DNA of 64,000 nt from Dacryopinax spathularia (Eukaryota; Basidiomycota; Dacrymycetes; Dacrymycetales; Dacrymycetaceae): contig JBBPFI010000013.1 of assembly GCA_037974965.1 (NCBI GenBank), positions 496,001 through 560,000 on the forward strand, given 5' to 3'. Each line of letters begins with the position of its first letter. Position 1 is the first letter of the stretch. The notes beneath the pieces are model-generated. The model saw only the letters and a list, made by a program, of their open reading frames with translations. It was not told the DNA's origin and did not search any database. This document shows, in pieces, positions 44,654-54,862 of this stretch. A program made the translations under genes and the position numbers.

Positions 44654-46868
44654 CTTTCGCCTGCGAGTATACTACTCCTTCAGGCGGCGGTTACGCAGTA
44701 GCAGGAGGACAAAGGGTAGCAGATAGGCGTAGGTGTTGATAGGTGGTGGGTGGGTTGGTAGGTGGTGGGTGGTGAGGACGCGTGTGGCGGGAGGAGGAGG
44801 AAGGGAGGGACGCGTCTAAAGAAGCATACGAAGGGCGATCATCGATGGTCTAATCGAGCTAGGGTTCCGATCATCATCATCATCATCAACCACTGGCACC
44901 ACCACCCAAATCTAGCGCTGCTCCTGCAGATTTTACAGCGTCCTTGATTCAACCTAGCGACCTACATAACCACTGGCGGAGTCTACAGACTTGGCTAGCA
45001 CGCTTTTTTGTGCTTCGTGGTCCGAAATCAGAACGGCTAATGGATCAGCTGCTATACATTGCCTGCATTCATTCAACAAGCCCTCCTCTACTCTAAATCC
45101 ACTTTCGTCTATATGGACCAAAGTCCGGATAGCTCAGAACAACCTGTGACAAAGTGAAATGCGACAACGTGTGCAACGGCAGCAAGGTCCACCAAGACCG
45201 CGCGCACCATAGTTTTCCATGCTGCAACGATGAAGCTCGAATACTGTACGGTGAGCAGGTCCCTCCCAGCGGCACTCGGGGGCTTGGCTATGCAGAATCA
45301 ACCGCCCACACAAAATGTTCCTTAACGGTATTCAATTATACTTTTCCCGCCAGCCCCGACTGACAGCAATCAATGCTCCTGTGCGCTGATTGGAGTGAGC
45401 GACAGGCGCACGATGGCATGCGCGAATGCTGCGCTCCCGATAATATTCAAGCGAGCCAGTGTTTTGATATGATCGTCTGTTTTGAGACGGTTTGCTGATA
45501 TGGGCAGCTTTCCGGGTTGTAAGGTTTTTGTCGCAGGTGATTCAGGCGGACAAGGGCGGCGGTCGCGAGATAAAGTAGGACGAGCGTCGTTGGCTCCAGA
45601 CCGTTATGATCTAACAAGAAACTGGAGTAACACGAGCAGCCGGCACCGTATGGTGTATTTCCTTTCTGCGTGAAAGAAAACAGTGCTCCACGGGCAGAAC
45701 CGCAAGAAATTGTAAGCGAGCACGCGTCAATATCCAGCTGTAGGCTGGCTCGCCCGAAGAGGGAACGATGGTGACGTGTCCATGGGTAGTAGATATCGAA
45801 GATAACGAACAGAGATAAAGCATACATCGTCCCAAAGTCTCGCAATACAGATCAATTGGGGAGGATGCGAGACCTTACTCTTGCTGATATGTATAGGGCA
45901 GACTAGGAAGGGGTCAGCGATGACGTTGTAACGCGCGCGAAGAAGTAGGGGAAGAAGCGAGCGTGTGTGTCTCATATGACGAGTACATTGGGACAAAAAT
46001 GGTTTGCAAATACCATTTTGCCTATTCTACACCGAAACCCTCTGAGTTACATGCAACCGCGGTGCTATGCAGCGAGCGACTCTTATTTCCCTTATAGTAC
46101 CTGACTTTGCGTGCATTTGCCCTAATCTGCCCTAATCTGCCCTAATCTGCCTGATACCTATTTGGGATGTGGCACTGATGGATAAGTCATGTGCCATCCT
46201 GCTTTTGGCGCGCCCTATGACAAACTCGAGGGTTGAGCAACAAAATGAATTTTTGACGGTGCTTCATTGGGCAAGAGAGGGCTGAAAACAATAGTGGAAC
46301 TTGAGGGAGAATGGGGCACAACATCAGGGGGGATGATGCATATCCGCGCAGCTCAGGGTAAGCGCGGGCTGATGCGGGGAGATGCGGGCAAGTCAGTGGA
46401 AATTGATTTCGACTTTGCGGAAACTGAATTATGTCCCATCCTACTCGTCATAGTCTCACGTGTACTTTTAGCCGATTGTCAATTATTTCATCGCGATCAT
46501 CCATCCTCCCATCCTCCTACATCCCAAAGCACCTCCTACAAAAAGGCATCGCCAGCCCACACAAGGTCCCGTCTGTCCATCTAAGACCGTCCACCAGCCA
46601 CGACGATTACTTCTCAGCAAGGGTGCGAGCATTCCAGTGAAGAAGGTTGTTTTGATCGCGCCAAGTCTTTGTCCCCCCCGCTGCGCGTGCTTCCTCGCTT
46701 CCTCACCTTCGGCCGGCCACGCACACGATTCGCCACCCCGAGGGAACGGGCTCGGCGAAAGATACACAAAAGTCTTACAAAAGAAGTTGGGACTGAGCAG
46801 GGCGGAGAGGTTGTCGTAATCCCCGCATCTGTAGTTTGCTCCTGCGCTCTGAGCTGTATGAGCTCGGT
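44654..46868. other. Long intergenic region with simple repeats
   Basis: About 2.2 kb. It holds the DPB4 promoter, a short (CAT)n run near 44872-44889, and a 10-bp tandem array at 46121-46150. A 132-codon minus-strand frame at 45447-45845 has a hydrophobic stretch but no start context or family match. It could be an undetected spliced gene, but nothing supports one. Confidence 0.5.
46121..46150. repeat. Three perfect 10-bp tandem repeats, CCTAATCTGC
   Basis: Three head-to-tail copies of CCTAATCTGC, directly visible, preceded by a half-matching TTTGC. The CCCTAA core resembles a telomere-like word but the 10-bp period is not telomeric. Confidence 0.9.
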
Positions 46869-47990
46869 ATGGAGTCTCACCAACAAGGTGCAAGACAAGG
46901 ACGACGTGCCAGCAGCAGGTCGATCAATCCCTCGGCCAGCAGCATGCCCTCCTCATCCCGTCCACGACTGTCAAGACGAGAGTCTCACTCCGCCTCAAAC
47001 CGTTCTCAGCCTACAGCAAGCTCGACCTCTGCAGGAGCTGGACCACCGATGTCCTACCGCTCATACCATAGGAGAAACACAGCGTCGATCGATTTCCCAA
47101 TCATGCTCGCTCCTCCCCCTCCGCCCCGAACACGAACGACCACTTTCCCTGCCTCTTCCTCTCTCTCATCCTCAGCATTGAACGCATTTACGACAACGCC
47201 CCTTACGCCCCTCCTGCCTAATTCAGAGGACAGCACGCTCGTCTTCGCCCCTTCCTCCCCTGCGAAGGGGAAGGAAGTATACCTGCCCACAACGGCCTCT
47301 TCATCTTCCTCTCCGTCTCACACCGACAACCCCGCATCAGCATCAGCATCATCAGCGCCAGCGTCCCCAACACTCTCAGCGCCATCCACGCCGGACTTGT
47401 CCTACTCCTCGCCGTCCTCGAGTCCACCCACAACCCCAAGCACGCCCACGTACTCCCCACCCGTGAGCCCACACCTGAGGGAGAAACCCTTCCATCACCA
47501 GCACCCTCAAGCGGAGGGGACGCTCTCCCCCCCTCCCACACGACCGAGCCGAACGCGTACACAGTCCACGCCCCGCAGAAAGCCAACAGGCGACTACCTC
47601 ACCCCTCCCTCTCAGCCACTACGTAAGCCCTCCCCCTGCCTTCTTCCTTATCGTTGCTCCGAGACTAACAAACGGATCGTAGTGCGTCCAACAACATTCT
47701 GGAAAAACACCTACCGCACAGCGCTCGGCTCCCCGGCCGACTCACCAGGATCACGAGTGATCCGACACGGCTCTTTCCTAGCGCACAACCCTCCCCTCTC
47801 GGCCTCTGAGCTCGACGCGCCCACTCCGGGTCAGCCATATACGCCCGGCACAAGCCCAGCAGCGAGCGGGGAAGACCTGGCACTTGTCCTGAGCGAAGGC
47901 TGTGGTAGCTGTTGGGTTATCGAGCCTAGGGAACAGGACCGGGTTAGAGTGGTTTTGCTCCCTCAGGGGGTGGACGTCGTGCGCTATTGA
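46869..47990 (+). CDS. Ser/Pro-rich disordered protein, unknown function
   Basis: Exons 46869-47622 and 47683-47990 give 353 residues; the intron has a clean GTAAGC donor, a CTAAC branch-like site and a TAG acceptor. Almost all of the first exon is Ser, Pro and Thr (for example [13 protein letters not shown]), with basic islands. The second exon is more structured: LRPTTFWKNTYRTALGSP and VIRHGSFLAHNPPLSASELDAP, then DLALVLSEGCGSCW. No domain was recognised. It stops only 12 nt before the ATG of the next gene on the same strand. Confidence 0.65.
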   Translation: MESHQQGARQGRRASSRSINPSASSMPSSSRPRLSRRESHSASNRSQPTASSTSAGAGPPMSYRSYHRRNTASIDFPIMLAPPPPPRTRTTTFPASSSLSSSALNAFTTTPLTPLLPNSEDSTLVFAPSSPAKGKEVYLPTTASSSSSPSHTDNPASASASSAPASPTLSAPSTPDLSYSSPSSSPPTTPSTPTYSPPVSPHLREKPFHHQHPQAEGTLSPPPTRPSRTRTQSTPRRKPTGDYLTPPSQPLRKPSPCLLPYRCSETNKRIVVRPTTFWKNTYRTALGSPADSPGSRVIRHGSFLAHNPPLSASELDAPTPGQPYTPGTSPAASGEDLALVLSEGCGSCWVIEPREQDRVRVVLLPQGVDVVRY

Positions 47991-48002
47991 GCGAAGTCGA
48001 GA

Positions 48003-49832
48003 ATGCCACGGCTCCGTATCAGACCGCGTGGGAAAGGAGTGCGCGGAGGCAGGACACGCGGGGGAGGCGGGGGAGGAAAGGGAGGGGCGAGACAGCTGCC
48101 GGTGGTGGGGACGACGACGAGTACGAGCAGCTATGATTATTGGTGGCCTTATCCGCCGATGGGTGTGCCTGCTAGCACTACGACGGCGGCAGCTATAATG
48201 ACGACTACTCCGGCATTGGGAGCGAGCACGACAGATCCAGATGGGGCGAACACTATTCCCACAACAGCGATATCCAGCATCAACAGTATATCACCTTCTT
48301 TCTCATCATCATCAGTATATGCATCTCCAACAGCCATATCCACAGACTCCGACACGGAGAGCGATACCAACACGACCACCGACTCGCCAAGCCCAACCAG
48401 CACAGACACCCTATCATCCTCCACCGACTCCCTCTCAAGCACCGATACGACAACCCCAACGCTATCCGCCACAGCAGCCCCACAAGCCGATCTAAGCAAT
48501 AAGATCCCCATCCCCCTTCCCCTGCTCTACATACTCCCCATCCTGCTCGTCCTTTCCCTCGCTGGCGGCTTCTTCCTCGGGTGGTGCATCGCAAAGCGCC
48601 GCAGGAGGGGTCCGTTTCGCCGGCGAGAGCTGAGCTTCAACCCGGACTATACGGGAGGCGACGGGGAGCCTTTCCTCGAGCCTTCGCCGTCTCCGATCGC
48701 GTATGAGGAGAAGGACTCTTGCCCGCCAACGCCCTGCGAGAAAGCCCATACTCGGACCCGCCGTTCACAGGACTTACAAGCAGGAGACCCCTTCTTCGCT
48801 GCCTCTTCCCTACCTCCCTCAAGGGGGACATCACACAAACACAAGCTCCTCAAGCACTCTCAACGCTATTCTATCTCGCTCGCTCCCTCACTCGCGTGCC
48901 CCTCACCCTCCCCACCTCCATCAAGCAAACACAGGCGCACACCCTCCCTCTTTTCCCCCTACTCTCTGGGCGAGACCGAATCAGAAGGAGGCTACTTCCC
49001 CTCCTCCTCCCCCGCACAAGGCTCGCCCAGTAAAGGCCGGCACGGGCGGAGTCGCTCTATGCGTACCAGTCGGAGTCGGGCCAGCCAGCTGAGCGGGAGC
49101 AGTCAGGCGGAGACGCCCAGGAGCAGGGAGAGCCCAAGGCCGAGCTGGTTCAGGCGCGCAGTGGCAGATGCGGTGTCGCCTCGCTCCCGCGCGGCTCTGC
49201 AAACCGGGCTGGGGGTGGGAGTAGGACCCGACCAACCTGTGGGAAAGAGAGGAGCTAGAGTGGCATCGGGTCTGACGGCCCGGCTTAGGCGGTCCCCCGA
49301 CGAGGAAGAGAAGGAGTCACCGGGAGAGGCCGGGAGGAGGGAGAGAGTATCCAGGTTGATCTTAGCGAGGCAGGGCGAGCTCCCTCCTCTGCCGGCTGTG
49401 CCGTCTCTGTCGTCGATCCCGCCGGCTCCGCCTCCCAAACCTGCGCATGACCGAGAGAGGGAAAGGGAAAGGGAGAGGGAGCGGGTATTGCCGATGTCCC
49501 CGTCGGCGGTGACGAGTCCCGGGATGTTTGTGGATGTTAGTCCCTCCATCTATAGCCTCGCGAGTCCTCCCCCAATCGGGGTGGGGCTAGGAAGGCTCCG
49601 CACGCTTCCTCGCGCGGGTTCTTCCGTCCCTGCTGCTGCTGCGGGTGGACGAGCTCATTTGCCACGGGACGGGAGCGTGAGAGGGGGGAGGGTGAGGCCT
49701 TTGGAGGTGAGGAAGAAGCGGCCTTTCCCGGGTGAGTCGGGGCTGAGGAACGGGGTGAGGAGGGAGAGTATGGGCTTAGGAGTGGGCATCGAGCAGCGGT
49801 TGGAGGAGGTGGAGGAGATTGGGTTTGCTTGA
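48003..49832 (+). CDS. Ser/Thr-rich single-pass membrane protein, sensor-like
   Basis: One open frame of 609 residues. A basic Gly-rich start is followed by a Ser/Thr-rich region (residues about 60-165), one membrane span (LLYILPILLVLSLAGGFFLGW, residues about 175-197), a stop-transfer RRRR cluster and a long cytosolic part rich in Ser, Arg and Pro with a RERERER repeat (codons near 49453-49480). This architecture resembles fungal cell-wall stress sensors of the MID2/WSC type, but no WSC Cys module is seen and no clear signal peptide lies at the annotated start. An upstream exon, or an internal start at MGVPAS near 48159, may be the truth. Confidence 0.65.
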   Translation: MPRLRIRPRGKGVRGGRTRGGGGGGKGGARQLPVVGTTTSTSSYDYWWPYPPMGVPASTTTAAAIMTTTPALGASTTDPDGANTIPTTAISSINSISPSFSSSSVYASPTAISTDSDTESDTNTTTDSPSPTSTDTLSSSTDSLSSTDTTTPTLSATAAPQADLSNKIPIPLPLLYILPILLVLSLAGGFFLGWCIAKRRRRGPFRRRELSFNPDYTGGDGEPFLEPSPSPIAYEEKDSCPPTPCEKAHTRTRRSQDLQAGDPFFAASSLPPSRGTSHKHKLLKHSQRYSISLAPSLACPSPSPPPSSKHRRTPSLFSPYSLGETESEGGYFPSSSPAQGSPSKGRHGRSRSMRTSRSRASQLSGSSQAETPRSRESPRPSWFRRAVADAVSPRSRAALQTGLGVGVGPDQPVGKRGARVASGLTARLRRSPDEEEKESPGEAGRRERVSRLILARQGELPPLPAVPSLSSIPPAPPPKPAHDRERERERERERVLPMSPSAVTSPGMFVDVSPSIYSLASPPPIGVGLGRLRTLPRAGSSVPAAAAGGRAHLPRDGSVRGGRVRPLEVRKKRPFPGESGLRNGVRRESMGLGVGIEQRLEEVEEIGFA

Positions 49833-50800
49833 TCTTTCCTTTCCTTCTTTCCTCCTCTCGGACCCAATCATTTCCTGCTTGCGATCACCTCTTTGGTGGA
49901 TGAGCCGGGTGTGACGTGCTTTATTGTGGGGCTTGGCATGGCTGGGGTTGACGACGGACTGGATGACTGGATGATCATGATACTTGCACGGACATTTACT
50001 CTCCTTTTGTTTTTTTATTCATTATGCCACGCACGGACTTGATCGCATGAAATCTTGTAGCATACAACGATCTTATGGACGAACATCAACAGGACCAGGA
50101 TCACCAAACAGCACCACTGTAAGGCCACAAAGAGCACTATCATCTACTGTGTGGGCATAGACTTGTGCAACCGATCTTGGGATATAAGGTGAAAACGGAA
50201 AAAGACGAAGAATGTGGCAAAACATTCCGAAAGCTTCTGACTGTCAATCATCCTGATAATTCCAGGGTCCGGGACCGTCGGAGGCCGACGGCAGAACAGC
50301 CATCCAAAAGAAACCAGCCACCACCATCGCATAACTCAGCAACCTACCCCCCCTAGTCTAACAAAGTAATCGATGTGATGGTGAGGATGATGATAAAGAT
50401 GACCAACCACCAGCCTTCTCATAAGGGACATGTCGTCACCCCCCCTTCAGTGCGCCCGCCCACAGGTAAAGAGTGGCGTCAAAAGGGTCCGCTCTACTTA
50501 TGATGAGTGGGTGAGTGCGTTGTGAGTGTGAAGGGAAGGCACCGCCGCCGCGCCCGGAGGCTGAGCACACGCATCTGCCATACAGTACTGACCGCGCCCC
50601 TGCGCCCCCACCTTCGCTCGCCTTTACCGAGTGCAGCAACTAGTACTACTCCTGTCAACTGTCGTGCGGCGTGTGATTACTGATTATCATCTTTGGCTGC
50701 GGACGAACTTGCTTCTCTTCCTTTGACTATTGCGACTATCATCACTGCTGCTGCTGCTGAGAGGAGAAGTCAACGAACATACGCGAAAGACGCCAGTCAT
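49833..50800. other. Upstream region of KIN1
   Basis: About 970 nt without a supported gene; it contains the KIN1 promoter and probably a long leader. T-rich stretch near 49999-50018. Confidence 0.5.
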
Positions 50801-53800
50801 ATGGCGTCCACCTCCTCGTCCTACCCGACTTCTCTCGCCGCTCAGCCTCATCCAGGTTCACTCCGCATCCACGACCTACACGGCGTCGCCCACGCACCGG
50901 GCGAGAACTCGCCCACCGCGTCCGTATCGGGCAACGGGGACGTCACGCCCAGCCACGGAGGGAGCGTGCCGACGGGACACGAATACGACATGCCTATCCA
51001 ACCCCGATCATATTTCCGCGATCCGAGTCCGTTGAGGAACGCCAATACCGACGCTGGGGCCGCGACGGTCGCGAATGGAGCTGCTGTCACAGCATCGGGC
51101 TCGAGAGGTCTGACACAGCGCACCAGACCGCTCTCGATGCCGCCGCAACCACCGCCGGAGTCGAGGAGGTATGAGGAGGACCCGCCGACGCCCCGTGCGA
51201 CGCGCCCGAGTGCGAGTGGGAATGCCGAGGGGGGGAGGTCGAAGAGCAGCGCGAGGATCATTGGGGATTATACGATGACCAAGACGCTGGGTGCGGGGAG
51301 TATGGGAAAGGTCAAACTAGCGACGCATAATATCACGGGAGAAAAGGTGCGCCTTTACCTTGTCCAGAACGTTAAGAACGAGAGTGTTGATCCTTTATCA
51401 GCTCGCGATAAAGATCGTTCCACGCTCAGCGACCGCTCTACAACCCAACCCATACCCCGGATCAAGCAACCTGCCGCATAACGTCCCCGCTCCGCCACCA
51501 CCCACAAACCCAAACGACCCCAAATCGAAAGAAGCGTCCAAAGAGATCCGCACCATCCGGGAGGCGTCCCTCTCCCTCCTCCTGCACCATCCCTACATCT
51601 GCGGCATGCGCGAGCTCATCGTCCATCCACACCACTACTACATGGTCTTCGAGTACGTCTCCGGCGGCCAGATGCTCGACTATATCATCTCGCACGGCCG
51701 ACTTCGGGAACGTGTCGCGCGCAAGTTCGCGAGGCAGATCGGGTCTGCTCTTGAGTACTTGCACAAGAACAGCGTCGTCCACCGCGACCTCAAGATAGAA
51801 AACATCCTCATCTCCCAGTCGGGGAACATAAAGCTGATCGACTTTGGCCTCTCAAACCTATACAACCCGCAGTCACATCTATCGACCTTCTGCGGGAGCT
51901 TGTACTTTGCCGCACCAGAGCTGCTGAACGCGAAGGTCTATACAGGGCCAGAAGTGGACGTGTGGAGCTTTGGAGTGGTGCTGTATGTGCTTGTATGCGG
52001 TCGGGTACCCTTCGACGACCAGAGTATGCCCGCACTGCACGCGAAGATAAAGCGCGGGGTGGTCGAATACCCTAATTGGCTCTCTCAAGGTGCGCCTTTG
52101 TTGTTTCTCGGGCTTATCTGCGGCGTCTGACGCGCATGTAGAATGCAAGAACCTCCTTTCGCGCATGTTGGTCACTAACCCCGCTCTGCGAGCCACGCTG
52201 ACAGAGGTGCTCAACCATCCATGGATGAACCGATCGTATCCCCACCCACCCTCCTCTCATCTCCTGCCACGCGAGCCCCTGCGAGCCGACGACCTGGATA
52301 AGGAAGTCATCCGCCGTATGACGGGCTTCGAGTTCGGCACTGACGAAGAGATCGAAGAGCGGCTACGTACCGTGCTGGAAAGTGACGCATATAAGCGTGC
52401 TGTCGAGTCATGGGAGCGGAGGCGACACGGTGGCCAGCTCGGATGGAAGAGCGAGAGCTCGTTCGGGGATAGCGCAACTGGTGCCAGTTCCTGGGCAGCG
52501 AGCAACTCAACCGTCTCGACCGCTATTACCGCTCCGCCCAGTGCGCCTAGCGCGTCGTCCGCTGCTGGGGGTGCGTCGTCCCCACCAACGCGGAAGGCGA
52601 GCAAACGATTCTCTGGGTTTGACTACTACCGCCGTAAACTCTTCCCTGGTACTGGCAACTCTCCCCCTACAACGCCGAGCACAAATCCGCCTACGATCAA
52701 TTTCCCCAATACGGCCACTTCGCCCCCTGTCGGCTCGCCCCTTCCGCTCGAGCGCGAGCCGCCCGACCCCACACGGGGCTTCCATCCACTTATCTCTATC
52801 TACTACCTCGTAAGGGAGAAGATGGAGCGCGAAAAGGTGTACGGCCCAGGCCACTTCGCCAGCTCGCAGCTCAGCCTTGTGGGGGACGAAGTCCTCCCCT
52901 CCACCCAGAGGCTCTCTACCTCCGCTCCGCCCGAAGTACCGCCCAAGACGAACCTGCCTATCTCTGTCCCCGCTACGCCAATTACGCCCGCCACGCCCAA
53001 ATCGGCCTACAACGTCCCTACTCCCAAGCTGCCCGCGCCTCCCCCTTCTTACGTCTCGAGCGCAGCCACTTCGTACGGCGTACCAGCTACGCCATCCCCT
53101 ACCGCTGCGGGCTTCGCCGGTGCACAGCAGCAGCAGCCAACACCGCGTGCCCGCGCCCCAGAAGCAGTCATGCAGCTTCCTGGCGAGGCCGAGCGCGGGC
53201 ATGTCGACTTGCGCAAAACCGACGTGCCCGCTTCGCCCAACCTCAACGCTCCTACTGCCCAGAAGCAGGAGATGGTCGGCCTGGGCGTTAACGCCAGCCC
53301 GACAACGCCTATCAAAGCGCCCGCAGCGACGAGTCATAGGCGGAGTCACAGTCTTTCGCAGCGCGTCGGCGCGTGGGAGCGGGAGAAGCCTGCTGGTGGC
53401 GCCATCGGCTTACCGACTGTGGGTGAGACGGACAGGGATCATCAGATTCCCCAGACTGCGGGGCCAGAGTTCGGCACGTTCGCCCAGAAGGTCGGGGCGA
53501 GGAGTGTTGCTGAGGCTTCTGGGACTCCGGAACGGCGGCCGAGCGAGAGGGGGAGTCAGAATGGCGAGGAGTCGTCAAGCCCTGGGGCGACCCTTGTTCG
53601 CAGGTTTGGCAGCATCCTCGGTACGCGGCGTGAGCACCACCGGGAGAGGGATGACCGCCTGCGGGAGAGCAGGAGCGTGCCTGCTCCTGGGCTTGCGGCT
53701 GCTGCTGCCGGGGGCGAGAAGGAGGATAAGGAGAATATTGGGCATCGGCGGGCTTCTACCCTGCTTGACAGGAATAATCATGCGAATCGGCATAATCGGC

Positions 53801-54862
53801 GCAGTTCGCTTGGCGGGAGCGTGGGTAAAATGCTTGGCGGGCAGGTGCGGCCGCGCACGGCGGGTGGAGGGAAGTTTGACGATGTGTGGGAGGAGAACGA
53901 GGAGGCTGGGGATGGGCGTGCGAGCGACGAGCGGAGCCAGGAGGGCGCGGTCTCGGGTAACGAGAGCGTGCAGGTCAAGCCGGCCAGCTTGAAGGGTGTC
54001 TTCAGGTAAGCAAATGGTCCGTATATGCGCATATATGCGGGTGTTGACGGGCATACAGCGTTTCTACTACGAGCTCCAAGAGCCCTGCTGCTATCAAGGC
54101 TGATATCCGGCGCGTTCTGGATCGCATGCAAGTCCAGTACCGCGAGATCCCAAGCGGCTTCGAATGCGTACACCAGCCCTCAATCGACCTTAACACCGTA
54201 ACGCAAGATCAGGAGGGTGCACTCGGCGTCAACGGCCCTCGCGTGAAGCGAAAGTCGTCCAAGCTGTCCCTTGGTCGGTTATCAGTCAAGAAAAACGAAG
54301 GCAGCACGCCTCCGACTCGCAACCAGGATCGGCCTGCCATCCGTTCCAGCGCTAGTGGAGGCAGCTCCTCGTTCTTCACTCTCCCCGGAACAGGTGGTGC
54401 ACCCGTCTCACCAGGACCAAGCACGACGGCCGGCATCCTGCCCGAAAGGACGGCCTCGCCCGCAAACGATGCTCCAACACCAACGATAACCGGCTCGCCG
54501 ACCCTATCCCCCAACCGGAGCAAGTTCCTGCCACCGATACCCCGAGACTTTGGCGGAACCTCATCAGGCCGGCGAGGCGGTGCCGACTTCTCTGGTGATG
54601 CCGTAAATAACGCTTTTGAGAATTCGACGAACAGCGACTTGGTGGTGCGGTTCGAGGTGAACGTGGTCAAAGTGAGTCTCGTCTTCTTCCATCGATCCGC
54701 TTAATCGATGGATCGCTTCCGGATACTCATGCTGACCGCTTCCCCGTATCCGTGTAGGTACCCCTCCTCCCGCTGCACGGAATCCAGTTCAGGCGCGTAG
54801 GAGGCAACGGATGGCAATACCAGATGCTGGCGCGGCGGGTGCTCACCGAGCTCAAGCTCTGA
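50801..54862 (+). CDS. KIN1: KIN1/KIN2-type serine/threonine protein kinase with KA1 domain
   Basis: Exons 50801-51346, 51402-52089, 52142-54005, 54059-54671 and 54758-54862 give 1271 residues. The kinase domain runs from about residue 152: [13 protein letters not shown] (glycine loop), LAIKIV, an insert of about 35 Pro/Asn-rich residues, [10 protein letters not shown] (Asp near 311), LIDFGLSN, the activation-loop [13 protein letters not shown] and [19 protein letters not shown]. The middle is long and disordered with many Ser/Pro sites. The KA1 domain closes the protein ([47 protein letters not shown]). KIN1/PAR-1 relatives act at the cell cortex in polarity, exocytosis and septation. Confidence 0.95.

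Noticed and set aside
45447-45845. 132-codon minus-strand ORF with hydrophobic stretch
   Set aside because: No start context, no homologous motif, and flanking sequence is not coding-like.
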